Assembly: GCF_000372725.1 (NCBI RefSeq)
Contig: NW_005201249.1
Span: 187,820 to 251,819, forward strand
Direction: 5' to 3'
DNA from: Emiliania huxleyi CCMP1516
Lineage: Eukaryota > Haptophyta > Isochrysidales > Noelaerhabdaceae
DNA: 64,000 nucleotides
Shown: positions 1-9,294 of the stretch, piece after piece
Numbering within the stretch: position 1 is the stretch's first letter
How the letters are laid out: each line of letters starts with the position of its first letter
Program-made: the position numbers and the translations under genes
The notes under the pieces: model-generated
Database searches by the model: none
Seen by the model: only the letters and a program-made list of their open reading frames with translations
What the model was told of the DNA's origin: nothing

Positions 1-446
1 TTGGAGGCGGCGAGGCGCGACTCGTATGCCTCCGCCGCAGCTTCGAGAAGCTCATCCATCTGCAGGAACGCCGCGCCCGCAAGCAGCTCGGCGAGCGCAT
101 CCTCGTCCGCCACCTCCGCCTCGCCCGTGTAGGCAAACTCGAGGCACGCTTTCAGACAGGCGGGCGAGAGAGCTGTGAGGTCAAGCGGACCGCGGCAGTC
201 GCCGGGCCACTTCCCAGACCACAACGTCTTGAAGTATTTGCTCGCGCCGACCAAAACGATCCTGTGCGCGCCGACTGTCTCGCCACCCGCCGGCTCGAGC
301 TCTACGTCGCACAGCTCTCCGGCGCGGAACTTGTCGACGGCGTCCCGATGCAGCGCCTGGCTCCCGCCGCTGAGGAGGATGGCGGGCGAGGCGGCGGAGG
401 CGGAGGGCGCGGAGGAGGAGGACGAGCGGGAGCGCTTCCGGGACAT
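1..446 (-). CDS. BTB/POZ domain protein, N-terminal part (runs off the window)
   Basis: Reading the minus strand from an ATG at 446-444 gives about 148 codons with no stop to the window edge. A short Arg/Ser/Ala-rich leader is followed by a BTB/POZ fold: the LHRDAVDKFRAGELCDVEL segment, then VGAHRIVLVGASKYFKTLWS, then LEFAYTG and a DALAELLAGAAFLQMDEL helix. These match the order of BTB core motifs (D-V-L, H+xVLaa.S.yF, f.YtG, lL.aA..LqM). BTB domains dimerise and usually recruit Cul3 ubiquitin ligases; what follows the domain lies outside the window, so a BTB-kelch or BTB-ankyrin protein cannot be told apart. A decayed kelch unit sits upstream on the same strand at 689-883, but nothing links it to this gene. 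Confidence 0.85.
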   Translation of the reverse strand, partial: MSRKRSRSSSSSAPSASAASPAILLSGGSQALHRDAVDKFRAGELCDVELEPAGGETVGAHRIVLVGASKYFKTLWSGKWPGDCRGPLDLTALSPACLKACLEFAYTGEAEVADEDALAELLAGAAFLQMDELLEAAAEAYESRLAAS

Positions 447-688
447 TCTGGCTCGTGAACGCACAGACCTCGGCACTCGTTGGCGCGCCGCGACGACTTC
501 GGGCGGCGCGGCAAAAAGCAAGAACCGTCTCCGCAGAATTCTGAGGCGCTTGTAGAAGAACAGTCGGCCCGATGCCCGATGCGACTTCTTGCAGCGACTT
601 CTTGCTGGCAACGACTTGGGCGGTAAAAAATTCACGTAACGATCAGTAACCCCCCAAACGACTAAAGAAGAAAGAAAAGCAGCAAGCC

Positions 689-883
689 TCAGGGAGGGAT
701 GGGAGGACGCGAAACGAGTGGGGGGTCCTCTTTTTCTTTTCTCGCGATGTCAGCCCCCCGGCGGGATCGTGCCGCGCCGTTGTCATCGACGTCACTGACT
801 GCCTCCCACGCGCTCGTCGCCGGGTCGTACCGCTCGACTGAACTGAGGGAGTCGGGTGGGGCTAGACAAGCCGCCCAGCGCAT
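689..883 (-). pseudogene. Isolated kelch-repeat remnant
   Basis: A single kelch-like unit reads SLSSVERYDPATSAWEAVSD on the minus strand, nearly identical in wording to units of the intact kelch gene at 26987-28176 (SSVERYDPA..AWEAV). It then runs into unrelated sequence and has no companion repeats, so it is a fragment and not a beta-propeller gene. It is one of four kelch pieces of the same subfamily in this window. Confidence 0.55.
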
Positions 884-998
884 ATAGCTTCACCCCTAGA
901 GTACATGCAGCCGACACTACAAAATAAACCAGGTGAGACGAGTGCGCGTTGGGGTTTTGTGTGTTTATACAGACTGTGTGAAAACAATTAAAATTACG

Positions 999-2318
999 TT
1001 ACCAAAAAGAGCGACGCCCTCTACGCTGGGGTTCCGGCTGCACCGGCGCCCTACTGGGCGTATTCAACCAGTCACACACTGCTACCACTCCCACCCCTGC
1101 GAGGAAGCAGAGGCAGAGGTAGATAACGACGAAGAAAACGCAACCCCCCTCACACGCGGGCGGCGGCGGCGGCGCTGAGGGGGGCTGTACATCGTGTGCC
1201 AGCCCGCCACCACCCAGCAGGGCCACCTCGAGATCGTAGGCCTCCTTCTCGATGGTCTCAATCGCCCGGTCGACGGCGGCCTCGAGCTGTGCATGCCGGT
1301 CGCCCTCGAGGTAAGGATTGAGCAGATCCGAGATCTTCCCCAGTTGGTATGAGGTGACAGTGGGGTGGCCCTCCGCCGACTCACTCCATTCATCCCACCT
1401 GCCCTGCATCGCGAGCCCCGGGTCGCCGCCCGCAGACCCCTCGGTGGTGCGGACGTGAGAGCTTGAGGAGCGGTGGCTTTCTGCCTCCGCGCTGGCCTTC
1501 TTGAAGAAGTGAGAACCGACCTCCCATTTCAAGTCGTTCAAGGCATTCTCATCGCTGTTGTCCGCGCCTGTATACCCTGAGACAATCATCGAGGCACCGA
1601 ACGAGGCTTGCTTGATGTAGAAGGGGCCAAACGTTGCCACGACGTAATCCGCGTCGAACACATACCCAGGAATGGGCGTGATCCCAAGCATAACCTTCGC
1701 ATCCGTCGTCAATACGTCGCGGAGGCTGCGAGTTATGTTCATCCAGCTCCAAGCAGGGCTCAGAGTCGCCGAGCCGATGACCTGGCTCCGCCGCTGCTGG
1801 TAGTAGGAGTATTCGTGGCTCTCTGCGGTGCCGACCCCAAAGTCGCTGCTGAGGGCCGCCTGCAGGCTTGCCAACGGCATCCAGTCAACTCCCATTTCTC
1901 CTGAAAGCTTCACCTGCATGTCTTCATGGAACTCTTGGCGGTGGCTGCCTTCAATTTTGTCGGTGCTCGTCGCGCTGTGCACGGAAACAATGGATGGCAT
2001 GCCGATGAAAGCAGCCATTTTCGCGCCGTCAAACAGCCGCCGCCCGTAGTGTCCATCGACGGGGACGAACGGCCGTGAGCGGCTCGGCTTGAAGCCGTAG
2101 CAGAGGAGTGGCGAGGCCTGCTTCTGGATGACAGTTACAGCGTGGTCGATGGACTCGCCCGAGTCGCCAGCACGCGCCGTTGACTCGGAATGCATGGACT
2201 CGCCCAGGTCATGTGGGACGGCGACGTTGAGTAATGCGACGGTCAAAAAGGTAGCAAACATGAGGATGCAGGGGAGCGCGGTGCGCCACCGCCTCTTGGG
2301 CTGGGTTGGCATGAGCAT
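999..2318 (-). CDS. Membrane-anchored MACPF-like protein
   Basis: An uninterrupted 439-residue frame on the minus strand. Residues about 14-33 form a signal-anchor (CILMFATFLTVALLNVAV). Residues about 75-290 resemble a MACPF/CDC pore-forming domain: GYVFDADYVVATFGPFYIKQ followed by ASFGASMIVSG lies where the family signature (Y/F-G-T/P-H/F-Y/F ... G-G/A) is expected, preceded by a helix-rich stretch and followed by KWEVGSHF. A Pro-rich linker precedes a second hydrophobic span near the C-terminus (CVFFVVIYLCLCFLAGVGVVAV) and a basic tail. MACPF proteins insert into membranes as oligomers in defence, predation or development; role here is not knowable. The classical Thr-His of the signature is replaced by Pro-Phe, so membership is an inference. 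No introns are needed. The 2319-2530 stretch upstream is AT-richer and may hold its promoter. Confidence 0.55.
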   Translation of the reverse strand: MLMPTQPKRRWRTALPCILMFATFLTVALLNVAVPHDLGESMHSESTARAGDSGESIDHAVTVIQKQASPLLCYGFKPSRSRPFVPVDGHYGRRLFDGAKMAAFIGMPSIVSVHSATSTDKIEGSHRQEFHEDMQVKLSGEMGVDWMPLASLQAALSSDFGVGTAESHEYSYYQQRRSQVIGSATLSPAWSWMNITRSLRDVLTTDAKVMLGITPIPGYVFDADYVVATFGPFYIKQASFGASMIVSGYTGADNSDENALNDLKWEVGSHFFKKASAEAESHRSSSSHVRTTEGSAGGDPGLAMQGRWDEWSESAEGHPTVTSYQLGKISDLLNPYLEGDRHAQLEAAVDRAIETIEKEAYDLEVALLGGGGLAHDVQPPSAPPPPPACEGGCVFFVVIYLCLCFLAGVGVVAVCDWLNTPSRAPVQPEPQRRGRRSFW

Positions 2319-3132
2319 GTCACAAGGGCGACCCCGCCAGCTGAAGTGTAAGAATCGGTTATGAGGGGTTCAAGCAGACGACAGCTGGGAGGGGACAGCG
2401 CGTCGCCAAGGGCCAAGGAGTTGGCCCGTTTTTGCTTGCGAATTTATTTCCCTTCTCAGGGATTAATTAGGCGTCAATGGCGCCACATATAACGCGGCGG
2501 ATAACCACCGGAGGGAGGCGGCGGGCCTTCTCACGTGATAGTTTGTGACAATTTCGTGCCCCGATCGCCGCGCCCCCAATCGGGACCACACTTATATGCA
2601 TATTATCTGACGGCACTAATCACACGGCAAAAACTGTCGGCGTCGAAAGCGCTGCTTCACCCCGGCATTCGATGCCACATGCATGTCGCCTTCTCCCACT
2701 TGCAGTCGCCCTTGTTGAGGTCAACGCACGCGCCTGTGACACGCCAACCGAGAGGACCGCCCTCCCAAGACCTCTTTGTTCATCCAGGAACATATATGGA
2801 TCGCGCGGGCTGATATCTGACAAACAAAACTCTCTCTCTCCCGTGACGCGTGAGGTCTGCGAGGCAAAAATCTCAAAAGACAAACCGCCGGGTATAATGC
2901 GGACCTCGGCTGATCTCGGGCGATCTCGAGGCCCTCTTGACCTGCTCTTGACTCGCGGGCAGCGGCGCACTCAGTCGCGAGAGGTGCCGCAGTGCAACCT
3001 GCGGGAGGGAGGGGAGGGGTGAGGCGCCAAGCCGGTAGAGAGGGAGACGGGCTCTTGTGGCTGCTCCGCTGGCCGGCCCCGGACGTGACACGAGTCACGA
3101 CACACCACACACACATTGACATAATAAATAAA
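2319..3132. other. Intergenic, no gene seen
   Basis: Short frames here have no recognisable domain, no repeat pattern and no consistent strand. The segment separates the MACPF-like gene from a dispersed repeat. 2440-2620 is less GC-rich than the rest of the window. Confidence 0.5.
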
Positions 3133-3368
3133 AACGGACACCGTCTCTACTGTGAGATGGGTAAAAAGGAACAGGTCCCCGCCCTTGCGATCTTTGTGCA
3201 GGGTTCTTTGTGGGTGTGGTCGGTGACTAGCCGGGGTCGTCCTCCCGATGGGGGACTAGCACTAGCCGTCTTCCACATGGTCCCTCGGATCCCTCTCCCT
3301 GCTGCTCCTATCTCCTTAGATCGTCTCTTCGTACATCCTCCTGCTGATCTCCGCAAAGTCCTGTGCAC
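3133..3368. repeat. Dispersed repeat, copy 1 (second copy at 55921-56140)
   Basis: About 235 bp match 55921-56140 in the same orientation, including a long shared core with the words GTAAAAAGGAACAGGT, GATGGGGGACTAGCACTAGC and CATCCTCCTGCTGATCTCC. Differences are small insertions and substitutions. On the minus strand both copies encode the peptide DFAEISRRMYEE, but this copy has a stop shortly after it. It may be a duplicated gene 3' end or a mobile sequence; no terminal repeats were found. Confidence 0.75.
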
Positions 3369-3544
3369 ATTGACATATATTCTCCATATTCGATGATTAT
3401 TGACTCAGACATTGATGCCCTGACGAAAAAAGAGGACTCTTGCTACGCATGAACCATATGGTACACGCTGACGACATTGCAGTGCTTGCGCGCACACAGC
3501 AGCGGGTTTGAGCGGTGCTGCCCCGACGTGGCGCATGCGGCATG

Positions 3545-6500
3545 CTACGCGTAGGCCGCCCTGCTCTGGCTCAGGCTGAAGGGGCACGGCACGGTGAAGG
3601 GGGTGGTCGTCGAGCGGACCGCTTCGGGATTGAAGGCCTTCGCCTCGCGCGCGCGCTGCTCCTCCTCCCTCCTCCGCGCCAGCTCCTTCCGCTCCAGGTG
3701 CCGGGAGAGCCCCTTGATAGCGCGCGCCTCGCCCGGAGGCACGCGGGGTGGCGGCGGCCTGCCAGGCGTCGGCGCGAAGGTGCAGCCGGCCAGCGCCTCC
3801 TCCTCCCGCTCGGCGAGCGCCGCCGCGCGCCGCGCCGCCCTCTCCCTCATCTCCGCCTGCACCCGCTCGCTCAGCGTCGCCTGGTCGGCGGGGTGCAGCC
3901 GGTCCGTCACGCGCGCGGCGATCGCCTGTGGACACGTCGTGGACATGTCGTGGACACGTCGTGGACATGTCGTGGACATGTCGAGGACGTGTCGGTCACG
4001 CGCGCGGCGATCGCCTCCGAGGCGGCCGACAGGCGCGGCGCGAACGTGCGCCCCTCCTCCTCGGCCCTGCGCCACGCCTCGACCGCCGACGCGCGGCGCG
4101 CCTTGCCTCTCGGGTCTCGCATCAGCTCGTCGTCAGACTTCGGGCGGGCGATCCGCGCCTGCAGGGAGGCTCCGAGAGAACAGCTCGGGGGGTCGGCTCC
4201 GGGAAGGGGAGGGGGGCAGCCTCGGCCGCCGATCCGCGCCGAGATGCCGTCGATGCGCGGCGCAAACGGGTGGCGCGCGAGGCTCGCAGCCTCGGCCGCC
4301 GCGCGCCACTCCTCGCGGACGAGCGGGTCGGTGCGCGCGAGGCGGACAGTCCGCTCCTCCTCCGTCTCGCTCAGCCGGCCGGGCCGCGCGGTGAGCAGCA
4401 GCTGAGTCGCCTCGGAGATGGAGGGGGTGAAGAGCGCCGCCTCCTCCTCCTCGAGGGCTTGCTCCCGCTCGCGCTGCCGCTCGCACCGCCCCGCGCTCCA
4501 CGCCTGCATCCGCGCGAGGACGGGCTGGCCGCCGCCCTCGCTCCCCTCGGCGAGACGCACCGAGATCTCGTTGAGCTTGGGCGCGAAGGGGCACGCCGCA
4601 GCCTGCCCCGCCGAAGGGGCCTCGGGTCATCTCTGTGATCTCGTGGTGATCTCGGGCCATCTCCGAGCCATCTCCGAGCCATCTCCGGTCCATCTCCGAG
4701 CCATCTCCGAGCCATCTCCGGTCCATCTCCGGTCCATCTCCGGGCCATCTCCGGTCCATCTCCGAGCCATCTCCGGGCCATCTCCGAGCCATCTCCGGGG
4801 CACGCCGGCGCCTCCTCCGCTTCGCGCTGCTCCTCGCGCCTCGCCCTGCGCTCCGCCAGCGCCGCCGCCTGCNNNNNNNNNNNNNNNNNNNNNNNNNNNN
4901 NNNNNNNNNNNNNNNNNNNNNNNNNNNNNNNNNNNNNNNNNNNNNNNNNNNNNNNNNNNNNNNNNNNNNNNNNNNNNNNNNNNNNNNNNNNNNNNNNNNN
5001 NNNNNNNNNNNNNNNNNNNNNNNNNNNNNNNNNNNNNNNNNNNNNNNNNNNNNNNNNNNNNNNNNNNNNNNNNNNNNNTACGAATGCGTGGGAGGCGGTG
5101 GCGCCATTGCTGACGGCGCGAGACACTTTTGGTCTTGCCCTCGCCGCCGGCAAGCTGTACGCTGTGGGCGGCGACTCCAACGGGCCATCGGTGGAGACGT
5201 ACGATCCGACTACAAACGCATGGGAGGTTGTGGCGCCGATGGCGAAGGGGCGGCACGGTCCAGGCGCAGCGGTGCTCGACGGCAAGCTGTACGCTGTGGG
5301 CGGCTACAACCACGAGGACAGCTTTCTCTATCTCAACTCGATGGAGCGGTACGATCTGGCTTCGAATGCGTGGGAGGCGGCACCACCGATGGCAACGGAG
5401 AGGGCATCTTTCGGCCTTGTCTCGCTGTAATTTTGAACCCAGGTTTTGTCTACTATTCCATTGCATTGCTGTGGCAGCCTGTGCGCGGACCGCCGCACAG
5501 CCGCGGTACCGGGTTGGCTGCCGCCGCTGTGTCTCGGCGCCTCTCGGCCGCCTCTCGGCTGGCATCTCGGCCGCCTCTCGGGCTTGGAGCAGGGGCGCGC
5601 CTGCCGCCTCTCCGCCTTGCGCCGCACCTCCTCCCCGGCCCGTTGGTGCAGCGGCCGCCCGTCGGCCGCGAGGCTGCTCGCCGCGATGCTGAGCGAGGTC
5701 GGGTTGACGCGCGGCGCGTACGGGTACCGCGCCGCCTACAGGCAGCCCCCGAGACGCTTGCAGCCAAGCCCATCCCTCTCCTGGTGTGCCGGTCGCGAGT
5801 GCTGCCGCGCTGCCTCCCACGCACCCGCCGTCGCAGCGCAGCGGTCCCGCGCCGCAGCGCGCTCGGTCGCCGCGCTGTGCAGCCGCTCGCCCGCCGCCGC
5901 CGCCGCCGCCGCCGCCGCCCTCTCCTCTCGGCGCGCCAACCGCTCCGGTGAGCGGCCGCCACCTCCGCCGCCACCCACCCCGCCACCACCACCTCCTCCA
6001 CCTCCTCCACCTCCTCCACCTCCTCCTCCTCCTCCGCCTCCTCCGCCTCCTCCGCCTCCTCCGCCCGCCCGGCTGCCCGCCAGCTCTGGACGAAAGGTGC
6101 ACAGCGCCAGCTCGGCCCTCTCCCGCTCGCGCCTCGCCGCCTCGCGCCGCACCTCCGTCTGCTGCGCCGCCGCAAACAGCCGCTCCCCCGCGCTTCCGCG
6201 CCTCGAGAGCTCGCGCGAGCGAGCGTTGATCCGCGGCGCGAAGGCGGCGGCCTCGGCGCCGCAGCTCTGGCCGTCGCCCGCCGCCGCCGCCGCCGCTCTC
6301 CGGGTCGGCGCACTCGCGGGCCGCTGCGGCCGTGCTGCATGCTCGGCCGTCACTGTGCGGTGGTGGCGGAGCTGAGCCGGAACGGGCGCGGCAGCCCGCG
6401 GCGGCGAGCGGCAGCGGCGACTCGTGGAAGGAGGGTGGGCGCAGTCCGGAAGCGGATGGTCGACTCGCGGTTGGTCAGGTACAGGTGCCGGTGGCGGCAG

Positions 6501-6704
6501 AGAAGGAGGCGCAGGCGGAGGCGGAGGCGGAGGCGATGGCGGCAGTGCAGGCTCCGCTGCGGAGAGCTGCCGGCCAGCCGCGCGCTCGCGCTCTATCCGC
6601 CTCTCCTCGAGGAGCCGCTGGATCAGAGCGTCCCTCTCACGCCGGCGTCGCTCCACGTCGGGCTGCGCTGCTGCAGGAGGCTCTTGCGAAGCGTTGGCTA
6701 GCAT
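3545..6704 (-). CDS. Coiled, FxPxI-repeat protein (multi-exon, interrupted by a gap)
   Basis: The minus strand carries a modular protein starting near 6704 (MLANASQEPPAAAQ). Each module is an Arg/Glu/Ala-rich helix ending in a short F-x-P-x-(I/L/V) motif: AFAPRINARSREL, CTFRPELAGS, YAPRVNPTSLSIA (after an acceptor at about 5721), CPFAPKLNEIS, LFTPSISEATQ, PFAPRIDGIS, TFAPRLSAAS and CTFAPTPG, with a stop at 3545. Such units are common in cytoskeletal or flagellar proteins of protists; no function is assigned. Coding frame is lost between about 5490 and 4873, where a plus-strand kelch fragment and the N-gap lie, so the central part is missing or displaced. Two insertions made of tandem repeats (3906-4016, 4588-4807) break the frame unless spliced out. 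A poly-Gly run comes from a CCT/CCA microsatellite at 5980-6065. Exon borders are approximate. Confidence 0.6.
3906..4016. repeat. Tandem-repeat intron flanked by a 22-bp exon duplication
   Basis: A 22-bp sequence beginning GTCACGCGCGCGGCGATCGC occurs at 3906-3927 and identically at 3995-4016. Between them lie about 67 bp of an ~11-bp repeat (GTGGACATGTC / GTGGACACGTC). Read on the minus strand of the FxPxI gene, removing exactly 89 bp restores the frame EAIAARVTDRL, and the cut can fall at a GC start and CACAG end, i.e. a GC-AG intron. Confidence 0.75.
4588..4807. repeat. Second tandem-repeat intron-like insertion with an 11-bp duplication
   Basis: GGGGCACGCCG occurs at 4588-4598 and 4797-4807. 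The interval holds about 15 units of CCATCTCCG(A/G)G / CCATCTCCGGT. Deleting one 209-bp period on the minus strand rejoins the reading frame as EEAPACPFAPKLNEIS, matching the neighbouring FxPxI modules. A CAG acceptor lies 9 bp before the inner duplicate. Confidence 0.7.
4873..5078. other. Scaffold gap (N)
   Basis: 206 undetermined bases. The sequence changes from the minus-strand FxPxI gene to a plus-strand kelch fragment across the gap, so order and orientation of the two sides are uncertain. Confidence 1.
5079..5430 (+). CDS. Kelch-repeat protein, C-terminal fragment
   Basis: Open from the gap to a stop at 5428-5430. It holds nearly three kelch units: TNAWEAVAPLLTARDTF, then AAGKLYAVGGDSNG with TYDPTTNAWEVVAPMAKGRH, then DGKLYAVGGYNHED with MERYDLASNAWEAAPPMATE. 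The Gly-Gly doublets and spaced Tyr/Trp are typical of beta-propeller blades. The 5' part is hidden in the gap, and the last blade stops soon after its first strand, so the 3' end may be truncated. It sits inside the span of the opposite-strand FxPxI gene, which may reflect a misplaced contig end or an insertion. Confidence 0.7.
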
Positions 6705-6989
6705 TTTCCGCGCGTTCTGGCCCGTTATTCCATGTTCACAGCGTCTTCGCGAACTGGCACAGAAGGTTCGAGACGGCACGGATCTTGTGCTCCTATGCGC
6801 GGGTAGGATTGAGTCCTGTCACGGCGATCTGCTGAGGAAGGGGATCCTAGCCGAAGCGGCGCAACTCGAGGCCACCAGCAAGAGGAAGCCGCGCTCCGAC
6901 AAGGGCAAGCCGTCGAAAACCGCCCCCTTTAATTCATTGCGGCCGCGGGTGGTTGCTCGGATTACTTTTCCTCCGAAGACATACTAGTT

Positions 6990-7388
6990 TTTTGGCGTTC
7001 TGGTGCCTCCAAAAAATGTCCGAGATCCCATGGAGCTAAAAAAAAGGTTTGCGGCGGTCACTGTCCTACCAGCGCGGGGCAGAGTGGGCCGCGGACCACA
7101 CGTGTGACGTGAAGGACCTTAATTCCTTCTCTCCAGAGAGAGCCCATCTCTTGGTTCTGTCCACCCTTAGGGTGCCCTCTCGAGATCTCGCCGGGGGGTT
7201 CTGCTCCAAGAGACCTCGATAGTGCGTCCGTGTGTTTTTGCTCGTTAGGACGTGTGTGCCCGCCGCTTTTGTATTATTAATTATACACCATCTCGGCGGC
7301 CAAAAAGCCTGGACCTGAGAGTGGGAGTCAGAACGAGGGTGGGTCCACAGAAGAGGGTACACCGTACGCAGAGGCCGGAGGGCCGCCT
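6990..7388. other. Intergenic, no gene seen
   Basis: Contains an A-run (about 7039-7046), AT-rich TTATTAATTATAC near 7270, and no supported coding sequence. Probably 5' flank of the FxPxI gene and 3' flank of the ACT-domain gene. Confidence 0.5.
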
Positions 7389-8060
7389 TCAGCCCTGCCC
7401 GTTGGAAGGGAAGGTCTTGATCGCCGCGCGCGCCATCGCCCTCTCGAGCACGCCGTTGCGCCGCCGGAGCTCCGCCACCTCCTCCTGCAGCCGCGCCAGC
7501 TCCGCCTTGAGCGAGCGGGCCTGCAACGGGTCCTTCGTGGCGGCCAGCACCCGCGCCGACACCTCCTCGAGCGCGTCGTCGTCGACCTGCCGGCCGAGCG
7601 ACTGCACCACAAAGGTGTCCTCCACGCGCCGCTCGTCGAGCGACGACGAGCGCGCGTGCATCTCGACCACCCTGCAGCCGGCAGAGGCGAGCGCCGCCGT
7701 CATCGAGGCGAGCACGCCTGCTCACGACAGCGAGTGTGCGTGGCCTGATGGGTTGTCAACGCCGCCGTCGTCGAAGCGAGCTCTGCCGTCGATGTCGGGC
7801 CCGCGCACCTGTTCACGGCTGAGCGCTGTGAAGAGACGCTGGCCCGCGCCTGCACCCCATCTCCAACGGCGTCGCACCGTGAGGGTCGTCGCGTCGGGCC
7901 TCGCCGTGTTGTCCGCGTGCACCTCGAAGCCAAACTCGTCGAAGCTCCCGTCGAGAGCGCCGCTCTTGAGCGTCGACGACCGCTCCTAATTAATCAAATT
8001 AATATTACATTAATTGATTAATTCATTAATCGCTCTTGAGCGTCGACGGCCGCTCCTGCT
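7389..8060 (-). CDS. ACT-domain protein with C-terminal coiled coil (possibly fused to TMEM65)
   Basis: Three minus-strand pieces join in frame. The first reads SGALDGSFDEFGFEVHAD then NTARPDATTLT; after an intron (GT...AACAG) comes VRGPDIDG; after a GC-AG intron (GCAGAG...GAGCAG) comes VLASMTAALASAGCRVVEMH, then RRVEDTFVVQS, a helix and a Leu-heptad coiled coil (LKAELARLQEEVAELRRRN), ending at 7389. The GV/PDxxGvLasm...L...gcrVveah pattern is an ACT regulatory domain, which usually binds small ligands such as amino acids. No start codon lies between the first ACT exon and the TMEM65 stop at 8095, and an acceptor (GTGAGCAG) precedes it, so the exons must join something upstream. The only upstream gene on this strand is TMEM65. 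Confidence 0.7.
7961..8057. repeat. Duplicated exon start around an AT-rich insert
   Basis: A 27-bp sequence starting CGCTCTTGAGCGTCGACG occurs at 7961-7987 and 8031-8057 with one mismatch. The 43 bp between them are almost pure A/T (TAATTAATCAAATTAATATT...), unlike the GC-rich surroundings. On the minus strand both copies follow an AG, so the 3' splice site of an ACT-gene intron has been duplicated; using the upstream one would lead quickly into a TAA. Confidence 0.75.
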
Positions 8061-8094
8061 CACACACCGGTGTGCCAGGTGACGGGCGGCCTCC

Positions 8095-8855
8095 TCAGCC
8101 GCTCTTCTCGAGAGCGCGCTCCGTGTCGATGAGCAGCAAGTTGACGAGGCCGAGGCAGCAGCCGCTCACCTGGCGAGGAGACGCGCTGCCGTGAAGACAC
8201 CCGAGTCCCGTGAAGAGACCCTGCCGCGAAGACCGCCGGGAAGGCAGCCGCCAGAATGGTTGCCGACTACAGCTGCGCTGACGATGGCTACTGCTCGCGC
8301 TGCTGATGTTGCTGGCGCTGCTGATGGCTACTGCTCAGCTCACCACTCCAACCAGCGAGCCGAGCAGCGCGACCCGCTTGACGAGCGGCAGCTTCCGCTG
8401 GTCGAGGGAGAGGCCCGCCGTCGGCCGTAGCCCGGCCCGCCTCAGCATCGCCTCGAGTGTGCCGCCAAAGAGCACGCCGGCCGAGTCGGAGCAGACCTGG
8501 CCGAAGGCGGCGGCCTATCGCAGGGCTTCCACGCACACGTCACGCTCCGTGTGGCTGGTTCTGGCCAAACGCGGAGTGCCGTGAGGGTGGAGAGGCCGAA
8601 AGACACGCCGAGGGTACAGTCGATTGCGTTGCCGGCCTGGATCATCACCGTGTTGTCCATGAAGCCGAAGCCAACCATTGGCAGCGCGGACGCGATGAAG
8701 TGCCGTTTGAGCTGCTCCGCCGTCGGCCGCTCGGTCTCCGCCTCTGCAAACGCCGCCCTAGAGCTGCAGCGCCTTCTTCCGACCAGGCGCCTTCTGCCGA
8801 CCAGGCGGGCGGTGGCGAGCCGAGCGCGGAGCATGCAAGTCGGAGAGCAGTTCAC
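8095..8855 (-). CDS. TMEM65: TMEM65 homologue, mitochondrial inner-membrane protein
   Basis: Three exons: 8855-8580, 8514-8344 and 8169-8095. The first gives an Arg-rich leader (RLVGRRRLVGRRR, mitochondrial-type) and TAEQLKRHFIASALPMVGFG then FMDNTVMIQAGNAIDCTLG, FGLSTLT. The second continues AAAFGQVCSDSAGVLFGGT and LEAMLRRAGL...LPLVKRVALLGSLVGV. The third gives VSGCCLGLVNLLLIDTERAL and a stop. These are the hallmark motifs of TMEM65 (ALPMxGFGFMDN, AGdaID, AAfGqicSD, GCxLGm), a conserved inner-membrane protein implicated in mitochondrial ion homeostasis. The first intron starts GC (ACG|GCACTC) and ends TAG; the second is GT-AG. All joins keep frame. Alternative start at the eighth codon (MLRARL) is also plausible. 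Splicing onward into the ACT exons is possible. Confidence 0.85.
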
Positions 8856-8952
8856 TGTGGGGCGTGGCCGGTACTTTCACGGCCCAAGGGTGGGGGGATA
8901 TGGTCCCTCGGCCCTCCCTCTACTGCCGCCGCCGAGCCCGCAGCGCCATGAG

Positions 8953-9294
8953 CTAGGAGCACGCGCCCGTGTCGCGGAGCTGCTGGAGCGGCTCCACGCT
9001 CCACTCGCCGTCACCCTTCTGGTTGCGGAGCGCCTCAATGTCGCGCGAATCAACATAGCCGTCGTTCAGAATGCGGCAAGATCTCAAACGCCAGCCGTCC
9101 AAGTTGGTTGACCTTTGTGTTGCGCTCCTCCTTATTTGCGAGGTTACGCATCTCGGTGACCAGCGCGAGCAGCGATGCCTTGGTGCAGCGCCAGCAGAGA
9201 GTGATGATCTCCCGCGGATGATTTGAGCACGCCCGTTGCTGCCGTGCCGTGATAATGCTCAAGCAGCAGCTGCAAGAACCGGGCCTTGCAGCCA
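8953..9294 (-). CDS. Unrecognised exons, minus strand
   Basis: Two coherent minus-strand stretches read like conserved protein: EIITLCWRCTKASLLALVTE with MRNLANKEERNTKVNQ, and NDGYVDSRDIEALRNQKGDG with EWSVEPLQQLRDTGACS then a stop at 8953-8955. They are in different frames, so an intron or frameshift lies near 9075-9100. A further piece, CKARFLQLLLEHYHGT, lies just upstream. The alternation of hydrophobic helices suggests an all-helical protein. I do not recognise the family, and the 5' end was not found in 9300-9600. Confidence 0.35.

Noticed and set aside
4620..4800. Regular short repeats that could be mistaken for a CRISPR array
   Set aside because: Units are ~10-20 bp with no unique spacers, inside a eukaryotic gene; they are a minisatellite or intron.
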